Shown here: positions 7,731 to 16,227 of the stretch, piece by piece
Layout of the letters: each line of letters starts with the position of its first letter
How positions within the stretch are numbered: position 1 is the first letter of the stretch
Virus record (IMG/VR): IMGVR_UViG_3300030118_006568
Location: 1-39,714 of that record
Length of the DNA: 39,714 nt
Reading direction: 5' to 3' (one strand)
Source of the DNA: a virus
Position numbers and translations under genes: made by a program
Notes under the pieces: model-generated
Told to the model about the DNA's origin: nothing
Database searches by the model: none
The model's input: the letters and a program-made list of their open reading frames with translations, nothing else

Positions 7731-8167
7731 GCGGAGGAAATAGTTTTAACCCGATACTCGTAGCTGTTACACAACTTTTGAAAGCAGACCCCACGCTGAT
7801 GAGTCAGGTTACTGGGGTCTTTAATTTTGTACCTGATAATCAACTTTTTCCGTACGTTTGCATTAACACCACGTCGCCAAATCAATATCAAACCATGGAC
7901 CGATACGGGCAAGATGTAACTATAAACGTAGATGTATACGGGCAAACGATTGGACCCAATGCTTATCAAGGCTCTAAACAAATAAACGACATTATGAACT
8001 CTGTGCAACGCCTGTTATCGCGTACATTCTTTCCAATTATAGGGTGGAGCAATCTTGGATGTGTGGGAACATACTCTAATACTCTCCAAAACGGAAAGGG
8101 ACTCACGTATCAGGGTGTTATGCGATTTGAATTAAAAGTACTACAAGAGTACAGTCCCGATTATTAA
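7727..8167 (+). CDS. probable tail terminator protein
   Basis: The 146-residue protein follows the gp10-like gene in an ATGA overlap and sits before the tail-region paralogs. The pattern L-L-K-A-D-P-T-L, F-N-F-V-P-D-N-Q-L-F-P-Y-V-C-I, then V-T-I-N-V-D-V-Y and the C-terminal G-V-M-R-F-E-L-K-V resembles DUF3168-type tail terminators that cap the tail tube. The function is supported mainly by position and this pattern. Confidence 0.7.
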   Translation: MSGGNSFNPILVAVTQLLKADPTLMSQVTGVFNFVPDNQLFPYVCINTTSPNQYQTMDRYGQDVTINVDVYGQTIGPNAYQGSKQINDIMNSVQRLLSRTFFPIIGWSNLGCVGTYSNTLQNGKGLTYQGVMRFELKVLQEYSPDY

Positions 8168-8178
8168 GGAGGGATACA

Positions 8179-8526
8179 ATGCCCCGTACAGTTATTACAG
8201 TAACTAACTTGGACCCTCAAAAGAGCGTGGGACTAACACTAGAAGACGCAGACGCAATGAATGGCATGATGTTTTCCAATGATGGCACCTCAGCCCTCGT
8301 GGTTAAAAATGATGGGGCAATGGACCCTGTGCAAGTAACCATTGTTGCTGTACCTGACGAGGCCGGCCGCGCTGTGAATTATGTAAAAACCGTAGACGCT
8401 GGAACCACGGAGGTATTTGGATACTATTTACCTGCGTGGTGGAATCAGACGGCTCAAAATCTTGGATATATCTATGTAGACTTCGATGATGATACGGACA
8501 TTAAAGTCGGAGTTATTAACTTTTAG
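8179..8526 (+). CDS. tandem paralogous structural protein A
   Basis: This 115-residue protein is the first of four consecutive paralogs (8179, 8538, 8922, 9300). Shared marks are N-D-G near residue 33, a D-x-A-G-R around residue 60, an A-W-W-N in place of the R-P-I-W-W-N of the others, and a C-terminal N-F. It is the most divergent copy. The body is beta-rich and acidic. A strong ribosome site (AAGGAGGG) suggests high expression. I do not recognise the family; position between tail terminator and tail tube gene suggests a virion decoration or tail-surface protein. Confidence 0.7.
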   Translation: MPRTVITVTNLDPQKSVGLTLEDADAMNGMMFSNDGTSALVVKNDGAMDPVQVTIVAVPDEAGRAVNYVKTVDAGTTEVFGYYLPAWWNQTAQNLGYIYVDFDDDTDIKVGVINF

Positions 8527-8537
8527 GAGGGGATAAA

Positions 8538-8909
8538 ATGGCAGCAACACCGCTTACAGTTTATACAGTCCCATTTCAAGGCGTAATGAATCTTACAGCA
8601 AATAACACTACTGCTACTGCTGAAATGACATTTGTCAACGATGGGTATACAGTCATGAACGTCGTTAATGCTGATCCAGATAACGCGCTCACTGTTACGA
8701 TAACTGGTGTGAAAGACAACGCAGGCCGGGGGAAAACAATTACTCAGGAAGTGGCTGCGGCTGGAGGTTACTTCATGTTCGGACCACTCCGCCCAATTTG
8801 GTGGAACGATTCTGGCGATGTTCAAGTTTCTTTCAGCACCGGAGATGACATGGGCGTTCCCAATACCCTAGCTAATATTGGTGTTAAAGTAATGAAACTT
8901 CAATTTTAA
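8538..8909 (+). CDS. tandem paralogous structural protein B
   Basis: Second paralog, 123 residues. It shares with C and D the N-terminal V-P-F-Q-G, the V-N-D-G-Y block, D-N-A-G-R, the conserved F-G-P-x-R-P-I-W-W-N and a C-terminal Q-F. Spacing to the previous stop is 11 bases and is filled by AGGAGGGGATAAA. The conserved Trp-Trp block near residues 90-95 is the most constant feature and probably forms the core or an assembly contact. Function is unknown. Confidence 0.72.
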   Translation: MAATPLTVYTVPFQGVMNLTANNTTATAEMTFVNDGYTVMNVVNADPDNALTVTITGVKDNAGRGKTITQEVAAAGGYFMFGPLRPIWWNDSGDVQVSFSTGDDMGVPNTLANIGVKVMKLQF

Positions 8910-8921
8910 GGAGGGGCATAA

Positions 8922-9287
8922 ATGGCAATTCAGGAGTTAAAACCAGGGGCAGGATATGTAACCGTGCCATTCCAGGGGCACGCCAATTTGACAGCGAGTT
9001 TTGTTGCGGCTACACAAACGAACATTAGTTTCGTAAATGATGGGTATTGCGTATTGTTTGTGCAAAACAATAGCGGAGGAGATCGCCTTGTTAAGATTCA
9101 GTCTGAGCCAGATAATGCTGGCAGAATCGACGAGGCGCTAACAAACGATGGGTTTGACGTACCTACAATGACCACCGAGATGTTTGGACCATTTCGGCCG
9201 ATTTGGTGGAACGAAGCAGGTAAAGTGTTCATTGAACTCGATGCAATTGCAACGACAAACCTACTTGTGGTCAAGTATCAATTTTAG
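8922..9287 (+). CDS. tandem paralogous structural protein C
   Basis: Third paralog, 121 residues, with V-P-F-Q-G, F-V-N-D-G-Y, D-N-A-G-R, F-G-P-F-R-P-I-W-W-N and C-terminal Y-Q-F. Between these blocks it is quite different from B and D, so the duplications are old or the variable parts are under diversifying selection. The ribosome site is AAGGAGGGG. No enzyme motifs are seen. Confidence 0.72.
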   Translation: MAIQELKPGAGYVTVPFQGHANLTASFVAATQTNISFVNDGYCVLFVQNNSGGDRLVKIQSEPDNAGRIDEALTNDGFDVPTMTTEMFGPFRPIWWNEAGKVFIELDAIATTNLLVVKYQF

Positions 9288-9299
9288 GAGGAGGGACCT

Positions 9300-9641
9300 A
9301 TGGCAGTAATACAAACCCTCGATGTAGTGCGTGTTCCTTTCCAAGGGGAGATAAATTTCACAGATCAATTTTCTAATGCTTATACTCAAATGAAGTACCC
9401 AAATGACGGGTACACCGTTCTTTATGTCCGCGTTGGAGCTGTTACTCCTACTATTACAATTAGTTCTGTACAAGATAGCGCCAGTCGATATGGAAATGTT
9501 GGGCCAACCGTAATGCAAGCAAACAAAACCGTATCGTATGGACCATTTAGGCCAATTTGGTGGAACAATAGTGGCTTTGTCTATGTAACCCTAAGCAACG
9601 CAGCTAATGTTACTGTTGCTGTACTAAATTATCAATTCTAA
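9300..9641 (+). CDS. tandem paralogous structural protein D
   Basis: Fourth and last paralog, 113 residues, with V-P-F-Q-G, N-D-G-Y-T-V-L, D-S-A-S-R in place of D-N-A-G-R, G-P-F-R-P-I-W-W-N and C-terminal Y-Q-F. An intrinsic terminator follows directly (9652-9674), so the four-gene array ends a transcriptional segment. This fits a need for high dosage of these proteins relative to the tail genes downstream. Confidence 0.72.
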   Translation: MAVIQTLDVVRVPFQGEINFTDQFSNAYTQMKYPNDGYTVLYVRVGAVTPTITISSVQDSASRYGNVGPTVMQANKTVSYGPFRPIWWNNSGFVYVTLSNAANVTVAVLNYQF

Positions 9642-9651
9642 ATACAAAGAG

Positions 9652-9674
9652 AACACCCGTTGAGGTGTTTTTTT
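9652..9674 (+). terminator. intrinsic terminator after the paralog array
   Basis: AACACC pairs with GGTGTT around a six-base loop and five further T follow. It separates the head/paralog block from the tail block and ends 23 bases before the tail tube start. Some read-through or a local promoter would be needed for the tail genes. Confidence 0.8.
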
Positions 9675-9697
9675 ATGCCCAAAAAGGAGGATTCAGA

Positions 9698-10123
9698 ATG
9701 CCAACAAGTGCATTTGCAGGGTTTACAGGGAAGGTGTATATATCCGTGGACGGCATGAACACGTGGGTACCCGTGGGCGAGACGCGTGACGCAACACTCA
9801 CTGTGAACCAGGAAGAAATTGACGCAACATCGTTTGACAGTATCGGATGGATGGAAAACATTGTGGGACTCCTCTCATGGGAAATGAGCATGGAGTCCCT
9901 TTACGTATACGGGAATGAAGGGCAGACCGAGTTAGAGGATTCCCTATTAGGAGGACAAGTTGTGGGATGGAGATTCTTGCCCAAGGTTCAAGCTGGTAAC
10001 AAGGGTTATCAGGGGCAGGGATTTGCTACAAGTTACGAAGTTAATATCCCCGTGGACGACGCGGTTACATTGTCGCTAAACATAAAGGGCTCTGGATACT
10101 TAGAGACCTATACTGCTTCCTAG
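9698..10123 (+). CDS. major tail tube protein
   Basis: The 141-residue protein has the tail-tube pattern of Gram-positive siphophages: F-A-G-F-T-G-K-V-Y-I-S near the N-terminus, W-V-P-V-G-E-T-R-D-A-T-L-T-V, a D-A-T-S-F-D-S-I-G-W motif, and W-R-F-L-P with a C-terminal beta strand. It forms the stacked hexameric rings of the tail. AAAAAGGAGG precedes ATG 9698; the frame is open from 9665, but that part lies in the terminator. The chaperone gene follows. Confidence 0.85.
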   Translation: MPTSAFAGFTGKVYISVDGMNTWVPVGETRDATLTVNQEEIDATSFDSIGWMENIVGLLSWEMSMESLYVYGNEGQTELEDSLLGGQVVGWRFLPKVQAGNKGYQGQGFATSYEVNIPVDDAVTLSLNIKGSGYLETYTAS

Positions 10124-10136
10124 GAGGGGATATTTA

Positions 10137-10460
10137 ATGGCCAATAAGCACCGTGGAGAAGTCTCAATTAAGCTAGATAAAATGCGTAAATTAAGATTTA
10201 ATACGCACGCTCTGGCGGAGTTAGAAGACATCTTAGGACATTCTCTTACAAAGCTAGACACTGCGGAGGTAGGAGTTAAAACAATCGTAAAAATGTTTTG
10301 GGCCGGTATGATTCATGAGCTTCCTGAGTTAACTCTTAAAGAAGCTGCCGACTTAATGGACTACAGTACAATATCCGAAGTATCCGAAAAGGTTCGAGAA
10401 GCATTAGAACTATCTTTTGGAACAGAGGACGACAAGGAAAAAAAAAGAGGAACGATCTGA
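10137..10460 (+). CDS. tail assembly chaperone, short form (gpG-like)
   Basis: The 107-residue protein lies between tail tube and tape measure, the fixed place of tail chaperones. It contains L-R-F-N-T-H-A-L-A-E-L-E-D-I-L-G, typical of the first tail-chaperone reading frame in Gram-positive phages. Near its end an unbroken run of nine A (10438-10446) allows a shift into the frame that continues to 10764. It binds the tape measure during tail assembly and is not in the mature virion in known systems. Confidence 0.85.
   Translation: MANKHRGEVSIKLDKMRKLRFNTHALAELEDILGHSLTKLDTAEVGVKTIVKMFWAGMIHELPELTLKEAADLMDYSTISEVSEKVREALELSFGTEDDKEKKRGTI
10438..10446 (+). other. candidate frameshift site (A9) of the tail chaperone
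   Basis: Nine A in a row occur inside the codons GAA AAA AAA AGA near the end of the short chaperone. The downstream frame is reached by a shift of +1, which is the same as -2, rather than the common -1. Ribosomal slippage on Lys codons or transcriptional slippage on the A-run could both make it. The product would be about 208 residues. Confidence 0.7.
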
Positions 10461-10764
10461 GTGGAATTGGGTAGAAATAAAAAAGCTCGCATTCGGTCCG
10501 CTTTCGCTGAGTCCAAAAGAGTTTTGGAGCTTAACCCCTGTGGAAATCTTCGCTATGGCTGAAGGGTATCACGAGCGTTATGATACCCAAATGCATATAG
10601 TCGCTTGGCACGCAGCCAATGTAATGAATATCCACACTAAAAAGCATATAACAATCGATGGTCTTCTAGGAAAGAAGAAAGAAATGACGCAAATTGACCG
10701 CGAAACACAAGTTGAAAAGCTACGTAGTGCCCTAGCAGAGAGGAGGATGAAAAATGGCAACTAA
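10447..10764 (+). CDS. tail assembly chaperone, frameshift extension (gpT-like)
   Basis: This frame is open from 10417 but has no ribosome site or convincing start. It encodes E-E-R-S-E-W-N-W-V-E-I-K-K-L-A-F-G and then L-S-P-K-E-F-W-S-L-T-P-V-E-I, a pattern typical of the second tail chaperone segment, followed by a basic helical tail. It is therefore expressed as a fusion with the gene at 10137, by slippage at 10438-10446. Its end overlaps the tape measure start by 11 bases. The fused form recruits tail tube subunits to the tape measure. Confidence 0.8.
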   Translation, partial: EERSEWNWVEIKKLAFGPLSLSPKEFWSLTPVEIFAMAEGYHERYDTQMHIVAWHAANVMNIHTKKHITIDGLLGKKKEMTQIDRETQVEKLRSALAERRMKNGN

Positions 10765-12658
10765 TACAATAGCTACTCTTCTGATAAAAATTGGTGTCCA
10801 AACTCAGTCTCTGACCAAGGGAATGAAAGAAATTGAGGGTAAATTAGGTAAGGCTACAAAGGACTTTTCTGCATCCTCTTTGGCAATAAGAGCTTCTTTT
10901 GCTGCCATTGGTACGGCCGCGGTAGCTGGTTTAGGAGTTGCGGTCAATAAAGCTATTAAATTCGAAAATCAGATGACGCGCGTTAAAGCAGTAACTAATG
11001 CAACTGACACTGAATTTAAGCAACTCCAAGACACTGCTTTCAAGTTGAGTAATGCAACTGGCGAATCTTCTACTAAGATAGCCGAAAGCATGGAGAAGTT
11101 AGCACGATTTGGGTTCGAGTCAAAAAAGATAATAGAAGTATTGCCTTCAATATTAGATGCCACTAAGGCAAGTGGGGAAGGTCTCGAAACTGTACTTAAA
11201 GTTACAGAAGCCCTTATTTCGGAGTTCGGACTTACTGCAAGTGATACTACTAAAGTAGTAGACTTACTTTCTGCCGTATCATTCAAAACTCGAGCGAATA
11301 TATCCAAGATGGGTGAAGCATTTAAATACTCGGCAGGAACAGCTAAACAAGTAGGCATTGAAATGCATGATCTGGCTGCCACCACGGGTCTTTTAATCAA
11401 TGCAGGGGTAGAGGGAGGCATGGCTGGTCGCGCAATGAGAAGAGTTATGCTCCGCCTCGCAAGCCCTACTGGTGCAGCTGCTAAGGGATTGCGTAAGCTC
11501 GGAGTAACGATAGACGACGGAAAAGGCAAGATGAAATCGATGACTTCCATCATCGGCGATTTTGTGGATAAAACTAAAGATCTAACTAAATTGAAAAAGG
11601 TTGAAATAATAAATAAGATATTTGGCACTGAAGGTGTTACTCCTATTCTAGCGCTAATGGAGCAGGGGCCTGAAAAAATAAAAAAACTAGCTAACGAAAT
11701 AGAAAAAGCTGGTGGGATCACTAAAAACACAGCAGATATAATGCGCAACACTGCGCAAGGAGCCATTGACCGCTTTAACACTTCTATAGAAAACTTGGGA
11801 ATAAAATTAGCAATTAACTTTCTCCCCCTTATCACAAAGGTAGCAGATGGCCTTGGTGAACTAATAAGTTCTGTTTCAGAATGGAAAATTGATGAAGAAT
11901 TTGCAAAAAAATTAGAACCCATTAAACAAAAATTTGCAGATATATTTACTGAAATTGGTGCTAGTTTAAAGGTTAAATTAGCGGGATTTAAAACAATATG
12001 GGATGAATTCAGCCCGTCTTTTAAACAAAATATTACAGATACACTAAATAGTATTGCTGCAGAATGGGAAACAACCTGGAATCATCTCGAGCCTGTGATG
12101 AACATTGGACTAGAGGCAGCTAAGATAGCTGAAGCAGCGGCACTGACCGCAATGACTGGGGATTGGGAAACCGGTATGCGAAATATACTTAGATCAACCA
12201 GGGAGATACTTGGTAACTTGGGATCTATTATTGATGAAGTTTGTGGTCCACTGCCTGGCAAGATGGCTCATTGGGCCGGAGAAATGCTGTTTAGCTTTTA
12301 TTCGAAAATCAATGATGGATTAGCAAAATTTAATATTGGTAGCAGCATAGGGGATTCAGTAGCTGATTACCTTGCCCATAGTACCCCTAAAAAGGGCCCG
12401 CTTAAAGATGATGATAAATGGGGCGGGCACATGATGGACAACTTTACAAAAGGTATCAAACTTGGCATGCCCCAACTAAAAACAGCTTCAGAGGAAGTCG
12501 CTTCATTTTTAAATATGAAGGACTATTTTTCTCCAACATCTCCTATTTCGAATAACAACACAGTAAATGTATATCCTCGATCAACAAACATGAACAAGAA
12601 TCAATTTGTGCGCGCTCTTAACCAAGTGGCTTGGACGAGGGGTGGGGTGATGATCTAA
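10754..12658 (+). CDS. tail tape measure protein (TP901 family)
   Basis: The 634-residue helical protein sets tail length. Residues 60-270 match the TP901 core region (F-E-N-Q-M-T-R-V-K-A-V-T near 70-80, G-L-L-I-N-A-G-V-E-G-G-M-A-G-R-A-M-R-R near 212-230). A hydrophobic segment is at about 41-66. At roughly 1.5 angstrom per residue the tail would be near 95 nm (rule of thumb, not measured). AGGAGG lies seven bases before ATG 10754. No peptidase or lysozyme domain is seen within it. The long open frame on the opposite strand (10969-11922) is a shadow. Confidence 0.95.
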   Translation: MATNTIATLLIKIGVQTQSLTKGMKEIEGKLGKATKDFSASSLAIRASFAAIGTAAVAGLGVAVNKAIKFENQMTRVKAVTNATDTEFKQLQDTAFKLSNATGESSTKIAESMEKLARFGFESKKIIEVLPSILDATKASGEGLETVLKVTEALISEFGLTASDTTKVVDLLSAVSFKTRANISKMGEAFKYSAGTAKQVGIEMHDLAATTGLLINAGVEGGMAGRAMRRVMLRLASPTGAAAKGLRKLGVTIDDGKGKMKSMTSIIGDFVDKTKDLTKLKKVEIINKIFGTEGVTPILALMEQGPEKIKKLANEIEKAGGITKNTADIMRNTAQGAIDRFNTSIENLGIKLAINFLPLITKVADGLGELISSVSEWKIDEEFAKKLEPIKQKFADIFTEIGASLKVKLAGFKTIWDEFSPSFKQNITDTLNSIAAEWETTWNHLEPVMNIGLEAAKIAEAAALTAMTGDWETGMRNILRSTREILGNLGSIIDEVCGPLPGKMAHWAGEMLFSFYSKINDGLAKFNIGSSIGDSVADYLAHSTPKKGPLKDDDKWGGHMMDNFTKGIKLGMPQLKTASEEVASFLNMKDYFSPTSPISNNNTVNVYPRSTNMNKNQFVRALNQVAWTRGGVMI

Positions 12659-13686
12659 TGCCCTATTGGCGATATGAATGGGTAGACCGCGTGGACAAGA
12701 ACGGTAATACGACTGTCGCTAGTACAGTTGTGGGACTAACGCCTGTCATGATGTACTCATTTTCGGGGGGATCAGCTCCTCCGTTTCATCCCGTTAATGA
12801 ACCGATCCCGCTAACACCAGGATCTTTTTTAAAGTTTGTGGATACAGACGAAAATGAAATTGATTTGACCATCCTTGTTCAAGCTGCTAATTATACGGAT
12901 CTATGGAATAAGCTAAGAACGTATCCGGCTCTTTTTAGTCCTGTTAAAAAAAGTGTCTCAGTTGCTGATCCACGCTATCCTCCCGACATTACTTATAAAG
13001 ATGCCAAGATTGATCTAACTGGAGAGGGGAAACTAGTTGTAACCACGCCAGGAACGCACTTGGTGGAGGGTAATCCAGTACCGCGTCCAAATGTAAGAGA
13101 ACTCATTTGCAGATGTATTTCAGGGTTTAACTACGATCCGAGTACTCTTCTGCCCACTAGTGTAAAAGCTACGCTATCTTTTTACGCCAATCAACCATAC
13201 TGGCGCGACTCAATCAACTCTGGATTTGCTGCTAACGCAAATGGGCAAGTTCCGCGATGGTTTGATTACTTTCCTGTGCGTCTAGGCCCCCGACTCGGAA
13301 CGTTTGTTGCCCAGTTTAGCGACCAAGACCCTAATCCGAATCCAATTTTGAACGATGGGGATGTAGACACTCCTCTCATTTGGACCATACACGGACCTGG
13401 GAGAAACATTACTCTAACGAATCAAACAACCGGTCAAACGCTGACCGTTAACACTGGGGATAACGGACTAGGACAATTAGAAACTCTTACAATCAACACG
13501 GCTACTAAGACAGTTGTGAAAAGTGGCAACGGAATCACGAACTGGTTAAACAAGGTTACGTTTGATTCTCAATTTTGGTATCTTGCACAGGGGAGTAATA
13601 ATATCCGCGTGGAAATGTTTGGGGCAAATAATACTACTTCCGATATACGAGCGTCTTACCATAAGCGCTATTTTGGGGTGATTTGA
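12658..13686 (+). CDS. distal tail protein (Dit-like)
   Basis: The 342-residue protein directly follows the tape measure (TAATG overlap), the usual place of Dit. The N-terminal part with P-G-S-F-L-K-F-V-D-T-D-E-N-E-I-D-L-T-I-L-V-Q and L-W-N-K-L-R-T-Y matches Sipho_tail/Dit-type domains that form the ring at the tail tip. The C-terminal part (about 200-342) is a second beta-rich domain. Start ATG 12658 is chosen over the earlier open codons because those lie in the tape measure gene. Confidence 0.82.
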   Translation: MPYWRYEWVDRVDKNGNTTVASTVVGLTPVMMYSFSGGSAPPFHPVNEPIPLTPGSFLKFVDTDENEIDLTILVQAANYTDLWNKLRTYPALFSPVKKSVSVADPRYPPDITYKDAKIDLTGEGKLVVTTPGTHLVEGNPVPRPNVRELICRCISGFNYDPSTLLPTSVKATLSFYANQPYWRDSINSGFAANANGQVPRWFDYFPVRLGPRLGTFVAQFSDQDPNPNPILNDGDVDTPLIWTIHGPGRNITLTNQTTGQTLTVNTGDNGLGQLETLTINTATKTVVKSGNGITNWLNKVTFDSQFWYLAQGSNNIRVEMFGANNTTSDIRASYHKRYFGVI

Positions 13687-15215
13687 TGGATGTACCACAT
13701 TACGAAATATTTATCCGAGACAATAACTTTAACATAGCAGGCGTGGTAACGCGTTATAAATCACTAGAACTGGTAATGAGATACAACGACATCGGATCAT
13801 TCGTTATTGAGATGATAGATGATGATGGGGAAGACACCCAAACAATGAAGGCTGTATTCCGTCAAAATGGTTACGGCGGTGGCATTGTAGTAACTCGTAA
13901 TTCGCAAATTATTTTTTCTGGCTTCATCCGAGGGTATGAGGCAACTGGAGTTTTTGCCAATTCAGAAGACCAAAAAACAATCATTTTCCACGGGTGGGAC
14001 GATACAGGATACCTAGCCTCGAGACTTGCGATGGTTCCACAGCTGCCGCCTTTTGTAGCGCCATCACCCAACTATGGGCCATTCGTAGCACCTTTCTACC
14101 AAGGATGGGGATATCATGTGTATCCCGAATTAGATCCTACTATTACAGACCCTGCCCAACAGCCGCGAAGAAATATTTCGCAAATATTACGCAACTTAGT
14201 ACAGCTAAACATTGCAGAAGCGGCTCCCCCAGAGCGTAGGCTCCAGCAATTAAATCCTGGTCCAAACAAGCTTTTAGGCCCGCGCTCTTATCGCGTGCGT
14301 AGCAGATACGAAAACCTGCTTACAAAACTGCAAGAGGTAGCGGCTTTTGTTCCAGATGCGGATGATCCAAACGACAATTACATGAGAAGACTAGGAAACG
14401 AAGATTACGACGGTTTAATGTTTCGGTTAATCCAAAACGAGCCAGGCGAAATACTATTCGATGTACGAAAGCCAAGAAGCAGCACTAAAAATAGTGTTGT
14501 TTTTTCATTGGGATTCGGAAATATATCCAGTTATAAGTACACCGTTGAGCAACCAGACATAAATTTTGTAGTAGCAGCAGGCATGAACTATAAGCCCACT
14601 AACTGGAGTTCATATCCTGCTGCACCAGTAGATCCACCTCCACCACTAACTCCGGCACAATTGGCGAACGCTCCAAGTGCGGATCAAGATCCTCTTGCGC
14701 GGTACTTTTGGCATAAAGGGTCTACTGCCATTACTAATAATCTAATCCAGAAATACGGCTTGTGGGAAGGATTCTTAGATAGGAGAGATATCCAATATCC
14801 AGTCACGGGACCGGATGGGAATCCCGTTAGTGGTGCCCCCAGAGCACCCAACGTATGGCCTGTGACAGCTTTGGGGAACGATACGTATCAGTACATGAAC
14901 ACAGATATGCTGAATGCGATGCAGGTTGAGCTAATTGAGAAAAGAGACAAGGAAGAAATCGAGGTTACAACCGTCAATGTAGAGCCGACACTATTTATGA
15001 CCAACTGGCGCATGGGAGATTTAGTCACCATAATCGTTCCCGATCACGAACCTGTACAGCAGCGCATACGTGAAATTAATATCAGCCTAACCAAAGAGGC
15101 AGGCGAGCGAATAACTACTACAATTGGCGTACAAAATTCTGGACAACACTTAGATATATTGAATGACGTTATCTCTGTGCGTCGCAAATTATCTTTAATA
15201 CAAAAATCTAGATAG
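13686..15215 (+). CDS. Gp37-like tail-associated protein (Sipho_Gp37)
   Basis: The 509-residue protein begins with H-Y-E-I-F-I-R-D-N-N-F-N-I-A-G-V and continues with S-L-E-L-V-M-R-Y-N-D-I-G-S-F-V-I-E, characteristic of the siphovirus ReqiPepy6 Gp37-like family. It lies after Dit, so it probably forms the baseplate hub or tail-tip protein. A Pro-rich linker occurs around residues 315-330. The C-terminal part (W-R-M-G-D-L-V-T-I) resembles the last domain of baseplate hub proteins. Start ATG 13686 forms a TGATG overlap; TTG 13683 is possible. Confidence 0.85.
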   Translation: MDVPHYEIFIRDNNFNIAGVVTRYKSLELVMRYNDIGSFVIEMIDDDGEDTQTMKAVFRQNGYGGGIVVTRNSQIIFSGFIRGYEATGVFANSEDQKTIIFHGWDDTGYLASRLAMVPQLPPFVAPSPNYGPFVAPFYQGWGYHVYPELDPTITDPAQQPRRNISQILRNLVQLNIAEAAPPERRLQQLNPGPNKLLGPRSYRVRSRYENLLTKLQEVAAFVPDADDPNDNYMRRLGNEDYDGLMFRLIQNEPGEILFDVRKPRSSTKNSVVFSLGFGNISSYKYTVEQPDINFVVAAGMNYKPTNWSSYPAAPVDPPPPLTPAQLANAPSADQDPLARYFWHKGSTAITNNLIQKYGLWEGFLDRRDIQYPVTGPDGNPVSGAPRAPNVWPVTALGNDTYQYMNTDMLNAMQVELIEKRDKEEIEVTTVNVEPTLFMTNWRMGDLVTIIVPDHEPVQQRIREINISLTKEAGERITTTIGVQNSGQHLDILNDVISVRRKLSLIQKSR

Positions 15216-15236
15216 CCTCAGGGAGGTGTTTTTTTT

Positions 15237-15815
15237 ATGCCGGCAGAGTTTGCTTATTTCCCGTTCGAAGCGGGAGCAGGATCAGAATCAAGCGAGCCGC
15301 AGTGGGGAGCAATGTTTAAATATATGCGCACCACGGGGATATTAACGGCGGACTCCTCGCTGGACCCCACTTCGGATAACTTGGCGGTAACGGCGTATGC
15401 AGTAGGACTAGCCGTTAAAGTAGCCGTGGGAGAAGCGTGGGTTCAAGGCTTTATGTTTCAACAAACAATGGACTATAACTATTTAACAATAGAGAGCAAC
15501 CTCTCTGGCAACCCACGTATTGACCTCGTTGTTGTAGAGCTAGATGTGGACGCAAATATTATTGAAGAAAAAGTTATAACAGGAACGCCTGATCCTACCC
15601 CTGTGGCCCCGACTCCCGCGCAAAATGATACAGTGTGGCAACTGCCATTGGCAACCGTGGATGTAGCCGACGGCGCAGTGGTAATCGATGATGCAGATAT
15701 AACAGATCTACGCGTGCATAGCTATCAAGCGCAAAAAGGGTCTTCCCCCTTGGTCGCCGGATCTGGGATCACGATTACGTATGTGGGCGATCAAATCGTT
15801 ATTAGTTCGCCATGA
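15237..15815 (+). CDS. receptor-binding / baseplate protein, N-terminal module only
   Basis: The 192-residue protein consists of an anchor module shared with the protein at 16228: F-P-F-E-A-G-A-G-S-E-S, Q-W-G-A-M-F, M-R-T-T-G-I-L-T, V-A-V-G-E-A-W-V-Q-G-F-M, R-I-D-L-V-V-V-E-L-D-V-D-A-N and T-G-T-P-D-P. Such modules attach side fibres to the baseplate. Here the tip domain is encoded separately by the next gene, which starts four bases before this stop. The C-terminus (G-S-G-I-T-I-T-Y-V-G-D-Q-I-V-I) is a short beta repeat typical of fibre shafts. Confidence 0.75.
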   Translation: MPAEFAYFPFEAGAGSESSEPQWGAMFKYMRTTGILTADSSLDPTSDNLAVTAYAVGLAVKVAVGEAWVQGFMFQQTMDYNYLTIESNLSGNPRIDLVVVELDVDANIIEEKVITGTPDPTPVAPTPAQNDTVWQLPLATVDVADGAVVIDDADITDLRVHSYQAQKGSSPLVAGSGITITYVGDQIVISSP

Positions 15816-16213
15816 TGGAAATCTGTCGTGTTTCTACAGCTAACGTACATCTATCTGCCTCACAAGAACTCATCGTAACGTGGGAAAACGGGGAAGAGAA
15901 TAAGCACCACACTAAAAAAGAGTATCTTAAAATCCTTACTGATGGCGAGTATAAAGTGGCTTATGAGATCAAGTGGAAGCACGTGGAAAGCACTTCACAG
16001 CCATTACAACTTACGATATATCGCATAACGAAAGACTTTCAAATGATCGCCCTTCACCAGCACGCCACCGTCTGTGTAGGGAATCCCATCACCGTTAGAA
16101 AGAATTTCCCTTTTCAACTCAAAAAAGGTGACCGCATTTGTGTAGCTGCTAAAAATTTCAGCAGCGTAAACTTTTTACTCATAGATTCTAAACTTTCACT
16201 AACCCAACTCTAG
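15812..16213 (+). CDS. separate jelly-roll (C1q/TNF-like) tip protein
   Basis: The 133-residue basic protein is a single beta-sandwich with the strand pattern of C1q-like domains: an opening A-S-Q-E-L-I-V-T-W, a middle G-E-Y-K-V-A-Y-E-I-K-W and a closing K-G-D-R-I-C-V-A-A-K-N. It starts in an ATGA overlap with the anchor-module gene. In the next gene a similar anchor and tip are fused in one protein, so this pair looks like a split receptor-binding protein. Its high Lys/His content contrasts with the acidic neighbours. Confidence 0.6.
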   Translation: MMEICRVSTANVHLSASQELIVTWENGEENKHHTKKEYLKILTDGEYKVAYEIKWKHVESTSQPLQLTIYRITKDFQMIALHQHATVCVGNPITVRKNFPFQLKKGDRICVAAKNFSSVNFLLIDSKLSLTQL

Positions 16214-16227
16214 AAAGGAGGCAAACG

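Noticed and set aside
9665-9697. N-terminal extension of the tail tube protein
   Set aside because: The extra codons lie in the intrinsic terminator; AAAAAGGAGG precedes ATG 9698.
10969-11922. Long 317-codon open frame on the minus strand
   Set aside because: It lies wholly inside the tape measure gene on the opposite strand, has no ribosome site and its protein is a low-complexity shadow.
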